From: Carnegiea gigantea
Taxonomy: Eukaryota > Streptophyta > Magnoliopsida > Caryophyllales > Cactaceae
Length of the DNA stretch: 64,000 bases
Reading direction: 5' to 3'
Assembly: GCA_029747015.1 (NCBI GenBank)
Contig: JAKOGI010000055.1
Coordinates: forward strand, 1,403,501-1,467,500
Within the stretch, counting starts at the first letter, position 1, and the number at the start of each line of letters is the position of its first letter. This document shows positions 12,899 to 23,748 of this stretch, piece by piece. The notes under the pieces were generated by a model. It searched no databases and had not been told where the DNA came from. It was given only the letters and a program-made list of their open reading frames with translations. A program made the translations under genes and the position numbers.

Positions 12899-14230
12899 TT
12901 TCAAGGGGATCATTTTCATTCTTTAAACTCAATTTCAAGGGACGTAAGTTTCAAACAAGTTCATGCATGGCAAGGCTCCTCTTTGGTTCCAATATTTGAA
13001 TTTCATGACAAAAGACACTTAATGGAGTTTTATTTGAACTTCAAAGTGGCTTTTCCAAATGGGTTTTCCAAATGGGGATCAAGAGTACTTTGCTTTTCAA
13101 TAATGGAGACCATCATGCCCAAAACCCTAATGCCCTTGGAGAAGTCAAGGAAGGTTAGAAGAAGGCCAAGGAGGCCAAGGAGATTGCAACCATGGTCCGG
13201 AATGCCTTAAATCACAGCCCCCTTTTCATGCCCAGTTCGACCAAGCGCATGTTCAGTTTTGTAAGTCTATTGCAGCAAGAAATAATGGGCAATTCTCATG
13301 AAGGCCTTCCCCTTATTCAAGCTTAAAGAATAAGCTTTCCAACAAGACCAACCACGCATTATTTGGAGTCCATTTGGTTGGTCATCTTTAGCCCGCAAAA
13401 TAAAGTGCCGAAATCCTGTCCGGTTTGGACAGTCTGCACTTTTCAATCCATAACTTTCAAACGGCTAATCCAAATCCAGTGCAACTACTTTCACTAGAAA
13501 CTAGACTCTTCAAGCTTTCCAAGGAATCAAGAATCACCAAATTTGGATTACAAACCAGAAAGTTATGCCCAAATGAATCTGGCCTTGCTGTAGGTGTGAA
13601 CGCATTCAATGCAAAACGCGTGAACCATGCATCTTCATGACCTTTGCTGCATGCATCTTCCTTTAAGCTATATTCCCCCTTTCTATCATGGCTGGGACGT
13701 GTCTTTTTAAGTGGGAACATGTATCTCCAAGGCTACTAGGTTCATTTCGTTTAAGAGACACAAGCCGGGTTCATGGTTCTCAACCGAGTGCAATGTTTCT
13801 TCCCTAGTCATTCCCCTTGACTTGCATTTTCATTTGTGTCTTTTCATAAGTGAGCTTGTTTTTTTTTCAAGTGTAAGGCTAGCTCTATATAAGGCCATAT
13901 TGCTAAGTTATTTGGCATCAGATTATTCAGCAAATACAAAGCAAGTTTCAAAATTGAGTTGTTCACTCACTTCTCTTAGACCCCTAGTTCTATATCTTGA
14001 GAAGTGGCTCTCTTAAGTGGTGTTCTAGGTCCCTCTTTCTCAATTAGGTGGTAATTAACTTCTGTATCCTAGTTGAGTTAAGGGATTGCCCAAGTTCTTG
14101 ACTTGAGTGGCTCCATTTGGATTATCTCTTGTCGAGTTCTTGAACTATCCTATCCTTTCCTTGTTATCGCAAATACAAAAACACAAACCTAGCCTTGCTT
14201 GGTCATTTGGGTGCTCTCTTATATACATCA
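12899..14230 (+). mobile_element. D1 5' LTR
   Basis: 1332 bp, starts TGATGTATATTTT and ends TATACATCA. TATA box TATATAAGG at 13886-13894. Hairpins of the shared leader module lie at 13996-14017 and just beyond. The first few hundred bases resemble LTR-encoded Gag sequence in E1 (frames at 12983-13210). Confidence 0.9.
13886..13894 (+). promoter_or_regulatory. TATA box of D1 5' LTR
   Basis: TATATAAGG in the context CTCTATATAAGGCC, about 110 bases before the leader hairpins. Repeated in the 3' LTR at 15723-15731. Confidence 0.55.
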
Positions 14231-14232
14231 TT

Positions 14233-14244
14233 TGGTATCAGAGC
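14233..14244 (+). other. D1 primer binding site
   Basis: TGGTATCAGAGC (initiator tRNA-Met type), two bases after the LTR end CATCA. Confidence 0.85.
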
Positions 14245-14319
14245 CTAGGTTGCCTACTTGACCAAGCTTCTAAACCCAAACACATCCACAAATCAGCCCC
14301 ATACACATCAGGTCCTACC

Positions 14320-14742
14320 ATGGGTTCTAGCATGAGCATTAAAAGGTGTTCTAAGTGTCAAGGCTTTGGTCATGCACCCTCGGACTACCTCAACAAGGAA
14401 TTCATCACCTTAACCGAATGGGAAGCAGCCATGGAGGTAGAAAAAGAAGTTAGCTATCCATTTGTCTTAAATGGAGAAGGCAATTATCAAGAAAATAGTG
14501 ACGTTAACTTTGATCTACCCCCCATCTTTGATGCCTATGATGAAGTAGATAATAAGGTAAATTGGAGCCTACCTCCAAGAATTGAAGAGCATGAAGTTAA
14601 AGAACTCGAAGTGCCCGAGTTAAAGCCTTGTTGGGTTGTTGAAGAATTTAAGCAACTCTTGCTTCCAGAAGAATGGCCTCATTCACAACAAGAATTGAGG
14701 ACAATTCTTTTCGAAGAGAGAGGGATTGATGTATATTTTTAA
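14320..14742 (+). CDS. D1 truncated Gag: zinc knuckle and acidic C-terminal region
   Basis: 140 residues. The N-terminal gag (capsid-like) domain is absent. Near the start is a zinc-knuckle sequence, CSKCQGFGHAPSDY (14346-14387), in which the last cysteine of CX2CX4HX4C is tyrosine. An acidic region follows, with LPPIFDAYDEVDN and the segment HSQQELRTILFEERGIDVYF, nearly identical to the Gag C-terminus of E1. The stop at 14740-14742 lies 16 bases inside the 3' LTR. The ATG chosen is the first in frame after the primer binding site, and the frame is also open upstream into the LTR. The product may no longer bind RNA through zinc, and translation is unproven. Confidence 0.6.
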   Translation: MGSSMSIKRCSKCQGFGHAPSDYLNKEFITLTEWEAAMEVEKEVSYPFVLNGEGNYQENSDVNFDLPPIFDAYDEVDNKVNWSLPPRIEEHEVKELEVPELKPCWVVEEFKQLLLPEEWPHSQQELRTILFEERGIDVYF

Positions 14743-16067
14743 GGGGATCATTTTCATTCTTTAAACTCAACTTCAAGGGAGGTAAATTTCAAACAAGTTC
14801 ATGCATGGCAAGGCTCCTCTTTGGTTCCAATATTTGAATTTCATGGCAAAAGACACTTTATGGAGTTTTATTTGAACTTCAAAGTGCCTTTTCCAAACGG
14901 GTTTTCCAAATGGGGATCAAGAGTACCTTGCATTTCAATAATGGAGACCATCATGCCCAAAACCCTAATGCCTCTGGAGAAGTCAAGGAAGGTCAGAAGA
15001 AGGCCAAGGAGGCCAAGGAGATTGCAACCGTGGTCCGAAATGCCTTAAATCACAGCCCCCTTTCCATGCCCAGTTCGACCGAACGCATGTCCGGTTTTGT
15101 AAGTCTGCTGCAGCAAGAAATAATAGGCAATTCTCATGAAGGCCTTCCCCTTATTCACGTTTAAAGAATAAGCTCTCCAACAAAGCTAACCACGCATTAT
15201 TTGGAGTCCATTTGGTTGGTCATCTTTAGCCCACAAAATAAAGTGCCGAAATCCAGTCTAGTTTAGATAGTCTGCACTTTTTGCCCATAACATTCAAACG
15301 GATAATCCAACTCCAGGGAAACCATTTTTCTTAGAAACTAGACTCTTCAAGCTTTCCAAGGAATCAAGAATCACTGAATTTGGATCACAAACCAGAAAGT
15401 TATGCCCAAATGAATCTGGCCTTGTTGCAGGTGTGAACGCATTCAATGCAAAACGCGTGAACCATGCATCTTCATGACCTTTGCTGCATGCATCTTCCTT
15501 TAAGCTATATTCCCCCTTTCTATCATGGCTGGGACGTGCCTTTTCAAGTGGGAACATGTATCTCCAAGGCTGCTAGGTTCATTTCGTTCAAGAGACACAA
15601 GCCGGGTTCATGGTTCTCAACCGAGTGCAATGTTTCTTCCCTAGTCATTCCCCTTGACTTGTATTTTCATTTGTGTCTTTTCATAAGTGAGCTTGTATTT
15701 TTTTCAAGTGTAAGGCCAACTCTATATAAGGCCATATTGCCGAGTTGTTTGGCATCAGATCATTCAGCAAATACAAAGCAAGTTTCAGAATTGAGTTGTT
15801 CACTCACTTCTCTTAAACCCCTAGTTCTATATCTTGAGAAGTGGCTCTCTCAAGTGGTGTTCTAGGTCCCTCTTTCTCAATTAGGTGGTGATTAACTTCT
15901 GTATCCTAGTTGAGTTAAGGGATTGCCCAAGTTCTTGACTTGAGTGGCTCCATTTGGATTATCTCTTGTCGAGTTCTTGAACTATCCTATCCTTTCCTTG
16001 TTATCGCAAATACAAAAACACAAACCTAGCCTTGCTTGGTCATTTGGGTGCTCTCTTATATACATCA
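14727..16067 (+). mobile_element. D1 3' LTR
   Basis: 1341 bp, very similar to the 5' LTR with a few indels and substitutions, indicating a fairly recent insertion. Hairpin CTTGAGA/TCTCAAG with GTGGC in its loop (15833-15854), followed by CTCAATTAGG/CCTAGTTGAG (15876-15914). Confidence 0.9.
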
Positions 16068-17906
16068 TGACAGTAGAGAGAGTGGTTGTGACCTTTTTTG
16101 AAATAGGTTGCTGATACAGGTTTAAGGCTTGCTGATGTATAACTTGGTTTAAGATAACAGCGAGTACACTAGATTGGCTTGATAAATACATTTGAAAATT
16201 CTAAAGTGAGTATGTAATAAAGGTTTGAGGCCAAGAGAGATATATCTTGGTTCAAAATAGCATAAACTTGAATAACTTGGTCTAATAAATACAATTTCTG
16301 AGTCACGACCCTCCCTACTTCGCATATTTCATTCATAAATCCATTAGATATAGAATTCATCGCCAAATGAATCATTGAACTCTATAGAAGCTATTAAGCT
16401 CACTAAACTTGGTATTTTCTTTATAAAATCCATAAATGATTCAAAGCGCATAAACAAGCTCTCAAATTATATACTTATCTTCTTCTTTCTCATTAATCAA
16501 GCTAAAAGCTACATGAAAGTTCATGAATATTTATTTCCCCCTTAAAAGACTTTACTTGGCCTAAAATACACAAAATGAGTGTATGATCAATCTCACTTAA
16601 TCTTTATTATTACTCTTTGCACAATTACTCAAAAAGCTTCCAAAAATCACCAAAGTCAAAATACTCAACCAAAAATTCATGAAATCTTATAGGAAATTTT
16701 AAAATAATATGGACAATCTACAGTACAATTTTCTGAATTTCCCTCCAAGTACACTCTGCACAGAAATTGCAATAACGGCCCAATTTACACCAAAGTCGGT
16801 CAGTTCATTTCAAAAGTTTATAACCTTCACCCTAGACCTCAAATGGAGACCTAAGACCCCATATGAAAATATTAAGAAGTCTCGAAAAACTTTCATTTAT
16901 AACACAAAATATTATTCCCACAATATTGTTCCCAAAATGGGGCTCAAACACAAGTGTGTTAGTTTTTGATCCATTCTGCACAGTTTTAGTAAAATGATCA
17001 TAGCGTTTTCCACAGACCTCAAATTAAGGCGAGTCAAAAGCCATTTGAAAGCTAACACAATAAAATATCTAGCCACCAAAAATCATAAATTTTCCATAGC
17101 CCGATCATTACCAGTTTAATCCTAAACCTGCCCTATTTTCTTGAAATTTTCAGCCCTCACCATTTTAGCTTTTCCCTCTCTTTTCACACAAATCCTCAAT
17201 TAAAATCATTCCAAATCACCAAAAACATCAACACCATTATCAATAAAACTAAAGATTGCAAAAGCCAATACAAATCAATCCATAAAGATGATTTTAACTT
17301 AAGCTTGTATGAACATAATCACCTCTAAACCCTAGCATAATTCAAGCTCAACTCCGCCATGATCAACACAAATATAACTCTTATTTCTTATCAAAACATC
17401 ATGATCAAAGATCACAAACATCAAAACAACAATCAAAGCTAAAGTAAAAAGCAAAATCAACAAGATCAAGTTTCAAGATTACTCACTTTGCTTGATGATA
17501 AGTAGAGATGGAGGTGATGTTTAGTGGTTTTAATGATGGAGGATGGTGGCTAGTGGTACTAGGATATCGGGAGGGGTCGGAGGTCACCGAGCCTGGCTGA
17601 AAAACTGGCCGGAAAATAGCCAGAGAGTGGCTGGAACTATGGCCATGGGAAAGAGAGAGAGAGGAGAGAGAAAATGGAGTTTTGGGGTTGATTTGCGTTT
17701 GTTTTGACTAATCTAACTCTTGGCTATTTTTAACTAGTAAAGTAACATTTTTAGGCTAACCATGGTTAAGCTTAATCATGGTAATTAGTTAAATTAATAA
17801 GCAAACTTGTTGGGCTTCAAATTGGGCCAAAAAAAGTTGGATTCGGGAATAAAATGCTTCATAATGATAACGTTTTTGCGTAACTCAAAATTAAAATTTT
17901 GTAAGG

Positions 17907-17907
17907 T

Positions 17908-17966
<59 letters not shown>

Positions 17967-18020
17967 CAACAACAATGATAACAACAATAATAATAATAAT
18001 GATAATGATAATTGTAATAA
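17907..18020. repeat. AAT trinucleotide microsatellite in B1 5' LTR
   Basis: About 19 nearly perfect aat units, followed by aac and gat-interrupted units. It is purer than its counterpart at 6930-7025. Confidence 0.9.
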
Positions 18021-18374
18021 TTTCTTAAACCATAATTATCGAGGCCTACTATCGATTCGCCTGATATTTAATTAAACAATAAAACTGGAATTAACAATCA
18101 ATAAAATTTGAATTGCAAAATGGAACCCAAACGAAATTTCCTCCAACCGGGATGATTAAATACGATAAATGAAAATGAAAAATTTAAATGGCATAAAGTA
18201 ATTCAGTAAATATATAAATTGAGTGTAATTAAATTAATAAACATGATTTGGTTATACAAATAACCATGACTGATTAAATCCATAAACATGATAAATTACA
18301 TGAATAAACTTGATTAATTAAATAAATAAATACGATTTAAATAAATAAATAAGGGATAGGGTCGGGTTATTACA

Positions 18375-18555
18375 CCATCCATTAGCTACCTCAATCCTTA
18401 AACATCCAAAGGTGTTTTCAAGGTTGGTTTGAAGAAAACAACTTTTAAGAACAAAAGGGGCTTAATTGAGGCATTAATCATATTTCAGCCAGATTTCAAC
18501 CCATTAGTGCTTACCCATCAGATTTGAGGGAAAAGTCTTCTCAATGAGGGAAGGA
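18375..18555 (+). other. Family A internal 1, 3' end with polypurine tract
   Basis: Continues the internal region interrupted by B1. It matches 22563-22712 plus 34008-34044 and ends with the purine tract gagggaagga before LTR2. Non-coding as far as I can see. Confidence 0.75.
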
Positions 18556-19641
18556 TGGTGGAGATCCCCTCAAGGAACACTAACTTGAAAGTGCAAGGTA
18601 GTCAAGGTACTCCAAATTAGCCATCAAAAGTCTAAGTAATAACCCACATTTTGCTAAGGTTAAAAATAGGTTGTCCCGGTTTATTTCCAGTTTTCTACCC
18701 AGTTTTGTGTCCTTTATCACTTCGACTTCCATGAATTTGAAGTTAAGGAAATCAGCTATCCAATAAAGTAAGTTCCAAGTCATTAGGACTTCATTTGCCC
18801 ACCTAAATCAATCGTTAAATCCAAACTGTCCAGACTGCCCAGTTAAACCAGAACGTAACTAGCTTTGTGTGCTTAATTACATAGGCCTCCTTGAGGTTGA
18901 AGTTTGATATTTTTTCGATATTTTGGTTCCTTAAGATCTTGTCTTTTAGGACATGTAAAAAATATTTGGGTAAATTCGTGTAAAAATAGAACCAGATCAT
19001 TTTTGCAAACAGTGCAGGCTGGAACCTGGCTTTGACTAGTCAGGGTTTTCTAGGGTTTTGAACCATCAACGAAAGTCATAAATGTGTGCTTCCACTTAGA
19101 GGAGTTAGGAGACATCTAGAGCTTTCCAAACATATGTGGCAATCCAAATCATGCCTACATTTTGCATGGGATATGTGGCGTCCAAACCAATCCTATATTC
19201 TGCCTGAATCTGCCTAGTTGCACCTAATTAGTACATTGGTGGTTGATGTTGTTCCAGCCATCCAATCTTATCCAAACAGCATGATTAGGCGGTGAAAGGA
19301 GTCTTGGACACAATCATGAAGTAACCAAATGAAGAACCAATGAGGAACAACTAAAGAAAGGTAGAATTGGTCTTATTGGCCAACCACAAAGTGCAACTTC
19401 AACAGCCATTTGCTCTCTCCCCATGTGTTAGGAGCTGGTTGCTCACTTATTTGCTTACTTAGGTTGATCGTAATCAATATAATCTACCTTATTTTGGTGC
19501 ATAAAGTTCTAATTAGCTTGATCAAATTGTGTATAGTTAAAATTAATTTGACTAAGCTAGATTAGGCTAAACTGAGCTGCGTTAGAGGTTTTCTAACCTT
19601 GGAAAAACCTCTTAACCTTTTCTAGGCAGCCCATGGATGTT

Positions 19642-19650
19642 TATATAAGG
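19642..19650 (+). promoter_or_regulatory. TATA box of family A LTR2
   Basis: TATATAAGG in the same TTTATATAAGGGCC context as in LTR1 (1163) and LTR3 (35155-35163). Confidence 0.55.
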
Positions 19651-19748
19651 GCCTTAAGGACCCCGTTTTGTACTAAGTTTTTATCCTTGAAATTGAAAGA
19701 GAATTAAGAGCATTGCTCTTATTTCTTTTAAACACTTAACTTGCTTAT

Positions 19749-19882
19749 CTCTAGCTAGGCCGATTAGAGTGGTGATCAAGTGAGTCTTAAGCCTTAATTA
19801 GGTCGTGATATCTATATCCTAATTGAGCTTAAGGGCCCTAAACTCAAGCTTAGTGGTGATATCAGTATCTAAGTGAGAGTTT
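19749..19882 (+). ncRNA. Leader stem-loop module in family A LTR2
   Basis: Three stem-loops in a row. The first is CTCTA/TAGAG (19749-19769), followed by TGGTGA. The second pairs 19788-19802 with 19818-19831 (one bulge, one G-T) around the loop TCGTGATATCTATAT. The spacer GGGCCC (19833-19838) follows. The third pairs 19840-19853 with 19869-19882, six and five pairs around a 3-base internal loop, with loop TGGTGATATCAGTAT. The layout and loop sequence match the F-family module at 60361-60495, although the stems differ. The position is downstream of the TATA box, so it would lie in the RNA leader. Confidence 0.5.
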
Positions 19883-20134
19883 AGTTTCATTTATCTCTCA
19901 TTCTCTCCTAGATTCTCCTTAGACTCTCTTATGATTTCAGCTTGCTTTCTTTGCATTCGAAATTAGATTTGAGTGCTAGTTGAATTGCGTCCGTAGATAC
20001 ATCATATTTGGTATTAGACTTAAGTATCATCTTGGCCTTGAATCGAACCCCACATGCCTCATTCCATCTCAAACACAACCTACTACCCCAAACACAAAAT
20101 GAATCCGCAAAGAACCCCTTAGAATTTGTCCATC

Positions 20135-21017
20135 ATGCCTTCATCTAGGACCTTGAAGAAAGAGTTGGCCTTAACTTATTTTTAGTACACGAGCCTTGAA
20201 ATCCCAAGATTTCATGGCAAAAAAGATGAATTTACACGCTGGATTTCAAAGGTGGAACGCGTCTTTATATGTCACAACGTTCACGACCAAGAGAAGTTTA
20301 ATGTGTTAATTTCAAGATTGAGAGATTGTGCACTTCAATGGTGGTAGAATTACAAGATTAAGAGAAAAAAGAAAGAAAAAGAGAAGGTGAGAACTTGCAA
20401 GAAGATTAGAAGTAAGCTCATGGGTGCCTTTTACCCACCTGCTTGTACGCTTAATCATGTTTCTCTGCTTCCTGAAAAGAAAGACTCATAGTCCTTATGT
20501 ATGGGCATCTTTTTTAACAAGGGGAGCTCATTTCCACCCCCTAAGCCAATGCTTTTAGCCCTTTCATCGCACAAACAAACCAAACTCCATAAAAAAGCCT
20601 AACCCCTTAAATTAAACCTAACTTCGACCCTTTAAACACTAGGAGGTGTTTTAAGTGCCAAGGCCTTGGTCACATAGCCTCGAACTATCCCAACAGGGAA
20701 ATCATTTTGTTGGCAGAATGCGAGGCAGCCAAGGAGGAAAAGAAAGTTTTTCAAGAGGAGAACCAAAAACAGGTTGAGGGGAAAGCCAATTAGGGAGAAA
20801 TGCTTCTTTTGATGAGAGTTTCAAGTAGTTTCAAAGGCGATGAGGATGTAAAAAGCAAGAACATCAAGGTCAGTTCATTAAGCATAAATAAAAACACCTT
20901 ACCACCTTTATCCCCTCTGAACTCCTTGAAAACAAACCACATAAGAACCATGAGCATTCGGATCCTTACCTTACTCATAGTGAACCATTACTTCTGTTCA
21001 AGGTGAGTAAAAAGGTC
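20135..21017 (+). pseudogene. Family A gag, unit 2 (broken)
   Basis: Starts MPSSRTLKKELAL. An early TAG breaks it after the first 16 codons, and the TAG after the WW pair (20345-20347) is shared with the other units. The gag-domain words FHGKKDEFTRWISKVERVF and LRDCALQWW are clear. The zinc knuckle (from 20646) has lost its last cysteine (tgt to tat). It ends where the solo F LTR is inserted. Non-functional gag relic. Confidence 0.75.
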
Positions 21018-21110
21018 TACCCTGATGTAAGTCTCAAGGGTAGGAACAACCCAAGCTAACTTACAACAGGAACACAACCAAAACAAGTGGGAAACTCTCG
21101 AACCAGGGGT

Positions 21111-21147
21111 GGCACGGTCGTGCTTCAAGGCACGGGGGCACCGTGCC
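21111..21147 (-). ncRNA. GC-rich inverted-repeat leader motif (solo F LTR)
   Basis: 37 bases made of GGCACGG and CCGTGCC half-sites that can fold as a stem, near the 3' end of the LTR in element orientation. Relatives lie in F1, F2, E1 and G1. Confidence 0.5.
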
Positions 21148-21394
21148 AACTTGCTGCCTAAGCACGCCTAGTTTGTGATTTTCACGGTTTTTGAGATGGC
21201 TTTTGTGTTTGGGCTCAAAACTGAATCAAAGCAAGAATTCTTGGCCTTGATTAAGCTTGAAATGAATATGAAAAGAAAAAGAAGATGTGGGAATGAAGTT
21301 CACTGATTAGAACATGAAAAAGGAGAGCTTTGGTTTAAGGAACCCAAAGCTAACTTCATGAACTTTAAGTGAATTCAATGGAATCTGGATAGTT

Positions 21395-21530
21395 CTAAGC
21401 CTTGTGATTAGATAAGATACACCACTAATCACTTAGCTTAGGGCCCTTAATCTTGGATTAGGATAAGATACACCACCTAACCAAAGATCAAGACTCACTT
21501 GGTCACCACCTTAATCGGCCACAATTAAGG
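21395..21530 (-). ncRNA. Leader stem-loop module (solo F LTR)
   Basis: Same layout as in F1 and F2: a short hairpin, then two long stems with the loop TGGTGTATCTTAT, separated by GGGCCC. Relative to F2, at least two stem pairs changed on both sides (C-G to T-A in stem 1, A-T to G-C in stem 2). Confidence 0.55.
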
Positions 21531-22557
21531 ATAAGCAAGTTAAGTGTTTAAGAAATCACAAGACACAAAGTCTTTGCTCTCAACTTTAATACTCAAAACT
21601 TGTTGTTTTACAAAAGAGCAGCCAAGGCACTTATATAGCCTTGTGATTACATGAAAAGAGCTTTCCTTCTAGGCAAGGAAAGTCATTAAACTAATCCTAT
21701 GCTTAGTAATACACGGTTTAAGCTAAAACATACATAAGCTGAAAGTTTAAGCTACAAAACACAAGATTTCCTTCTTAAACTCTTTCCTAAGTATTAAGAA
21801 ACCTTGTTGACTCAATTTCCCTTCAAGGAAGGTAAGAGAGCATGGCTGCCACCTCAAAAGGACTGAAAATTGCATGTGTGCCATGTCATGCTTGAGTGGT
21901 CGAATGAGAGCTTGCAAAATGGTGGCGTTTCACTAGCTCCACGTGTCTCTCTCTCAAGTAGCTGAGTGGTGCTTAATCAAGCAGCTCAAAATGACCTGCT
22001 TGGCAGCCTTCCACCTTAAGCAAACCCCTTAAAGGAGGAAAACCACCAGGCTAAGCAACCGGGTGTCAAGCAGCCGGTTTCTGCCTCCACTTGCAACGCA
22101 TGTTTGACACTCAAATGATGACTAATTGCTACGTTTCTTACATGGTTGGAAACCTCAAGATGTCTAGTTTACCCTCCAATTGGAATCGTAGCATTTGGAC
22201 GTCATTTGCCCCCTAATCAAACCAGAAAACCAAAACTGTGCATTTTGCAGTGCAATCCAGACAGGTTCAAAAGATGAACTGTTTTAAGTAACCAAATGAA
22301 TTCCAAATGACATGAAACCAATTGGACTTAAAAGCTAACATCCTGAACTTGATAATGATCCAAAAAACGGACACCAAAATATGCTTTAGGCCGATGTAAT
22401 AAGATAGCAAAGACCGGGTAAAAATCTGGATGAGAACCCGGGTGTATCACCTTGTGTGTTTACCATCAAGTGACTCATGGCCGTGACTTTGGAGTTGATT
22501 TCTTGATTATTTTGGATCAATGAAACATTTTTAGACCTTGAGGATGGACCTCCATCA

Positions 22558-22712
22558 TACCCGCAAGCCATCCATTAGCCACCTCAATCCTTAAACATCC
22601 AAAGGTGTTTTCCAAGGTTGGTTTGAAGAAAATAGCTCTTAAGAGCAAAAGGGGCTTATTTGAGGAGTTAATCATATTTCTGCTAGATTCCAACCCATCG
22701 GTGCTTACCCAT
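22558..22712 (+). other. Family A internal 2, 3' part
   Basis: Matches 18375-18530. The last bases, including the purine tract, lie beyond E1 at 34008-34044. Non-coding. Confidence 0.7.
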
Positions 22713-23748
22713 TGATGGAGGTTTACAAGGGGAAGAACCAACTCACAACTTGCCTCAAAGTGGAATCTAAAACAAGAAGGAAAAACAGCAAGGGAGAGGA
22801 GAAATCAAGAGTTTGGATAGTCAAGTGACCTTGCAAGGGATAATCCGAGGAGCCACCCTTGGGGAACACTTGGGCAATCTCTTTGTATCAACTAGTTACA
22901 GAATTTAATCACCTTCTAGTTGAGAGAAAGAGACCTAGAGACCCACTTGAGTTGCCAAACTCAAGATATAACACTAGGAGTTTTTATAGAGAGAGTTTGA
23001 GAACTCACAAATTCATTCATTCAAAGTTGTTTGCAAAGTGAGGTTCAAGCTGGTTTTTAAGCTTGATGGCCGAACCCCCTCCCCTTCCAAGCAGCAAAAT
23101 CAATAGCTAGGTACATTTGGGGAAGAGTTACACATCTAATCAACCAATACTAGCTAAACACCTCACTACCTAGCTTAATCTACCTCATTAGGGGTTATAA
23201 TGCCTCCCAAATGAGGTGTCAAGCTTACATGGATCCTTGAATGCAGCAAAATGACTCATTCAGCAAGTGGGGAGGCAAGGGGACAAGCACAACCCAAGAA
23301 AATCAGACCTTGTACCGGTTTGGGAAGAACCGGGTAAAAGGATGATTTTTGTGTCCTTTTGGCTGGTTAATACCAACACAAGGGGGTGCTTTGGATGGGA
23401 TTTGAACCCATGACCTGATAATTATTTATGTCCCCTTTCATACTACAAAATTTGACAAAAGTTGGAGTTGAGGAAGTCAACCAACTAGGGCCTTATTTCG
23501 GACTGTGCTGGATTGCGCCCTGCAGTGCGCGGTCTCAGGTTTTGGCTTGGTTGACTGACCAAATGGACTCCAAATGCTTTGCAAAAGGTCTTGTTGGAAA
23601 GCTAAGATCTTAAGCTTCAAGGGGGTGGTGCGTGCTGGAAATTTCCCCCTCTATATTTTGCTCCAACAGCGACACAAAACCGGGCCAGAAACTGGACGAA
23701 CTGGACAGTGCATCTTCTGCTGTGTACATGAGTTTTCTGACCAAGGCA

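Larger units (their letters stand above)
12899..16067 (+). mobile_element. D1: miniature LTR element with a gag remnant
   Basis: Flanked by tgaca (12894-12898 and 16068-16072). Two LTRs (12899-14230 and 14727-16067) enclose only 496 bp, comprising a primer binding site, a partial gag and a purine tract (gaagagagaggga) before the second LTR. Total 3169 bp. It has no enzyme genes, so it is non-autonomous, between TRIM and TR-GAG types in design. It shares LTR start (TGATGTATATTTT) and Gag C-terminal sequence with E1. Confidence 0.9.
4687..18374 (-). mobile_element. B1: LARD-like element with Tekay/Del-type ends
   Basis: Flanked by ccatc (4682-4686 and 18375-18379), and family A internal 1 is continuous without it. 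The minus strand carries, in order, the 5' LTR (11762-18374, with D1 nested in it), a primer binding site (11746-11757), 4.4 kb of internal DNA, a conserved TTTCGAGGACGAAA box, a purine tract and the 3' LTR (4687-7377). LTRs start TGTRACGCC and end TTACA; the left copy has TA for TG. No gag or pol is recognisable, which fits a large retrotransposon derivative that needs proteins from another element. Confidence 0.8.
11762..18374 (-). mobile_element. B1 5' LTR, split by element D1
   Basis: Starts TGTGACGCC and ends GGTTATTACA in plus-strand terms. Without D1 and its duplicated target it is about 3.44 kb. The parts 11762-12196 and 16096-18374 match the 3' LTR. The stretch 12197-12893 has no counterpart in the other LTR and contains nothing I recognise. 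Confidence 0.8.
18556..20004 (+). mobile_element. Family A LTR2
   Basis: 1449 bp, starts TGGTGGAG and ends GATACATCA, followed by a decayed primer binding site. Uninterrupted. TATA box TATATAAGG at 19642-19650, leader hairpins at 19749-19882. No coding sequence. Confidence 0.85.
21023..22557 (-). mobile_element. Solo LTR of family F
   Basis: 1535 bp on the minus strand, starting TGATGGAGGTCC at 22557 and ending ACATCA at 21023. Flanked by taccc (21018-21022 and 22558-22562). No internal region or second LTR adjoins it, so it was left by LTR-LTR recombination. It is clearly more diverged from F1 than F2 is. It keeps the GC-rich motif (21111-21147) and the leader stem-loops (21395-21530). Confidence 0.9.

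Noticed and set aside
13457..13720. Minus-strand frames repeated at 15294-15557 (D1 LTRs)
   Set aside because: Antisense to the LTR and repeated only because the LTR is duplicated. No motif.
18556..20004. Hammerhead-type ribozyme in the LTR stem-loops
   Set aside because: The conserved loop does not contain the CTGATGA and GAAA core of a hammerhead.
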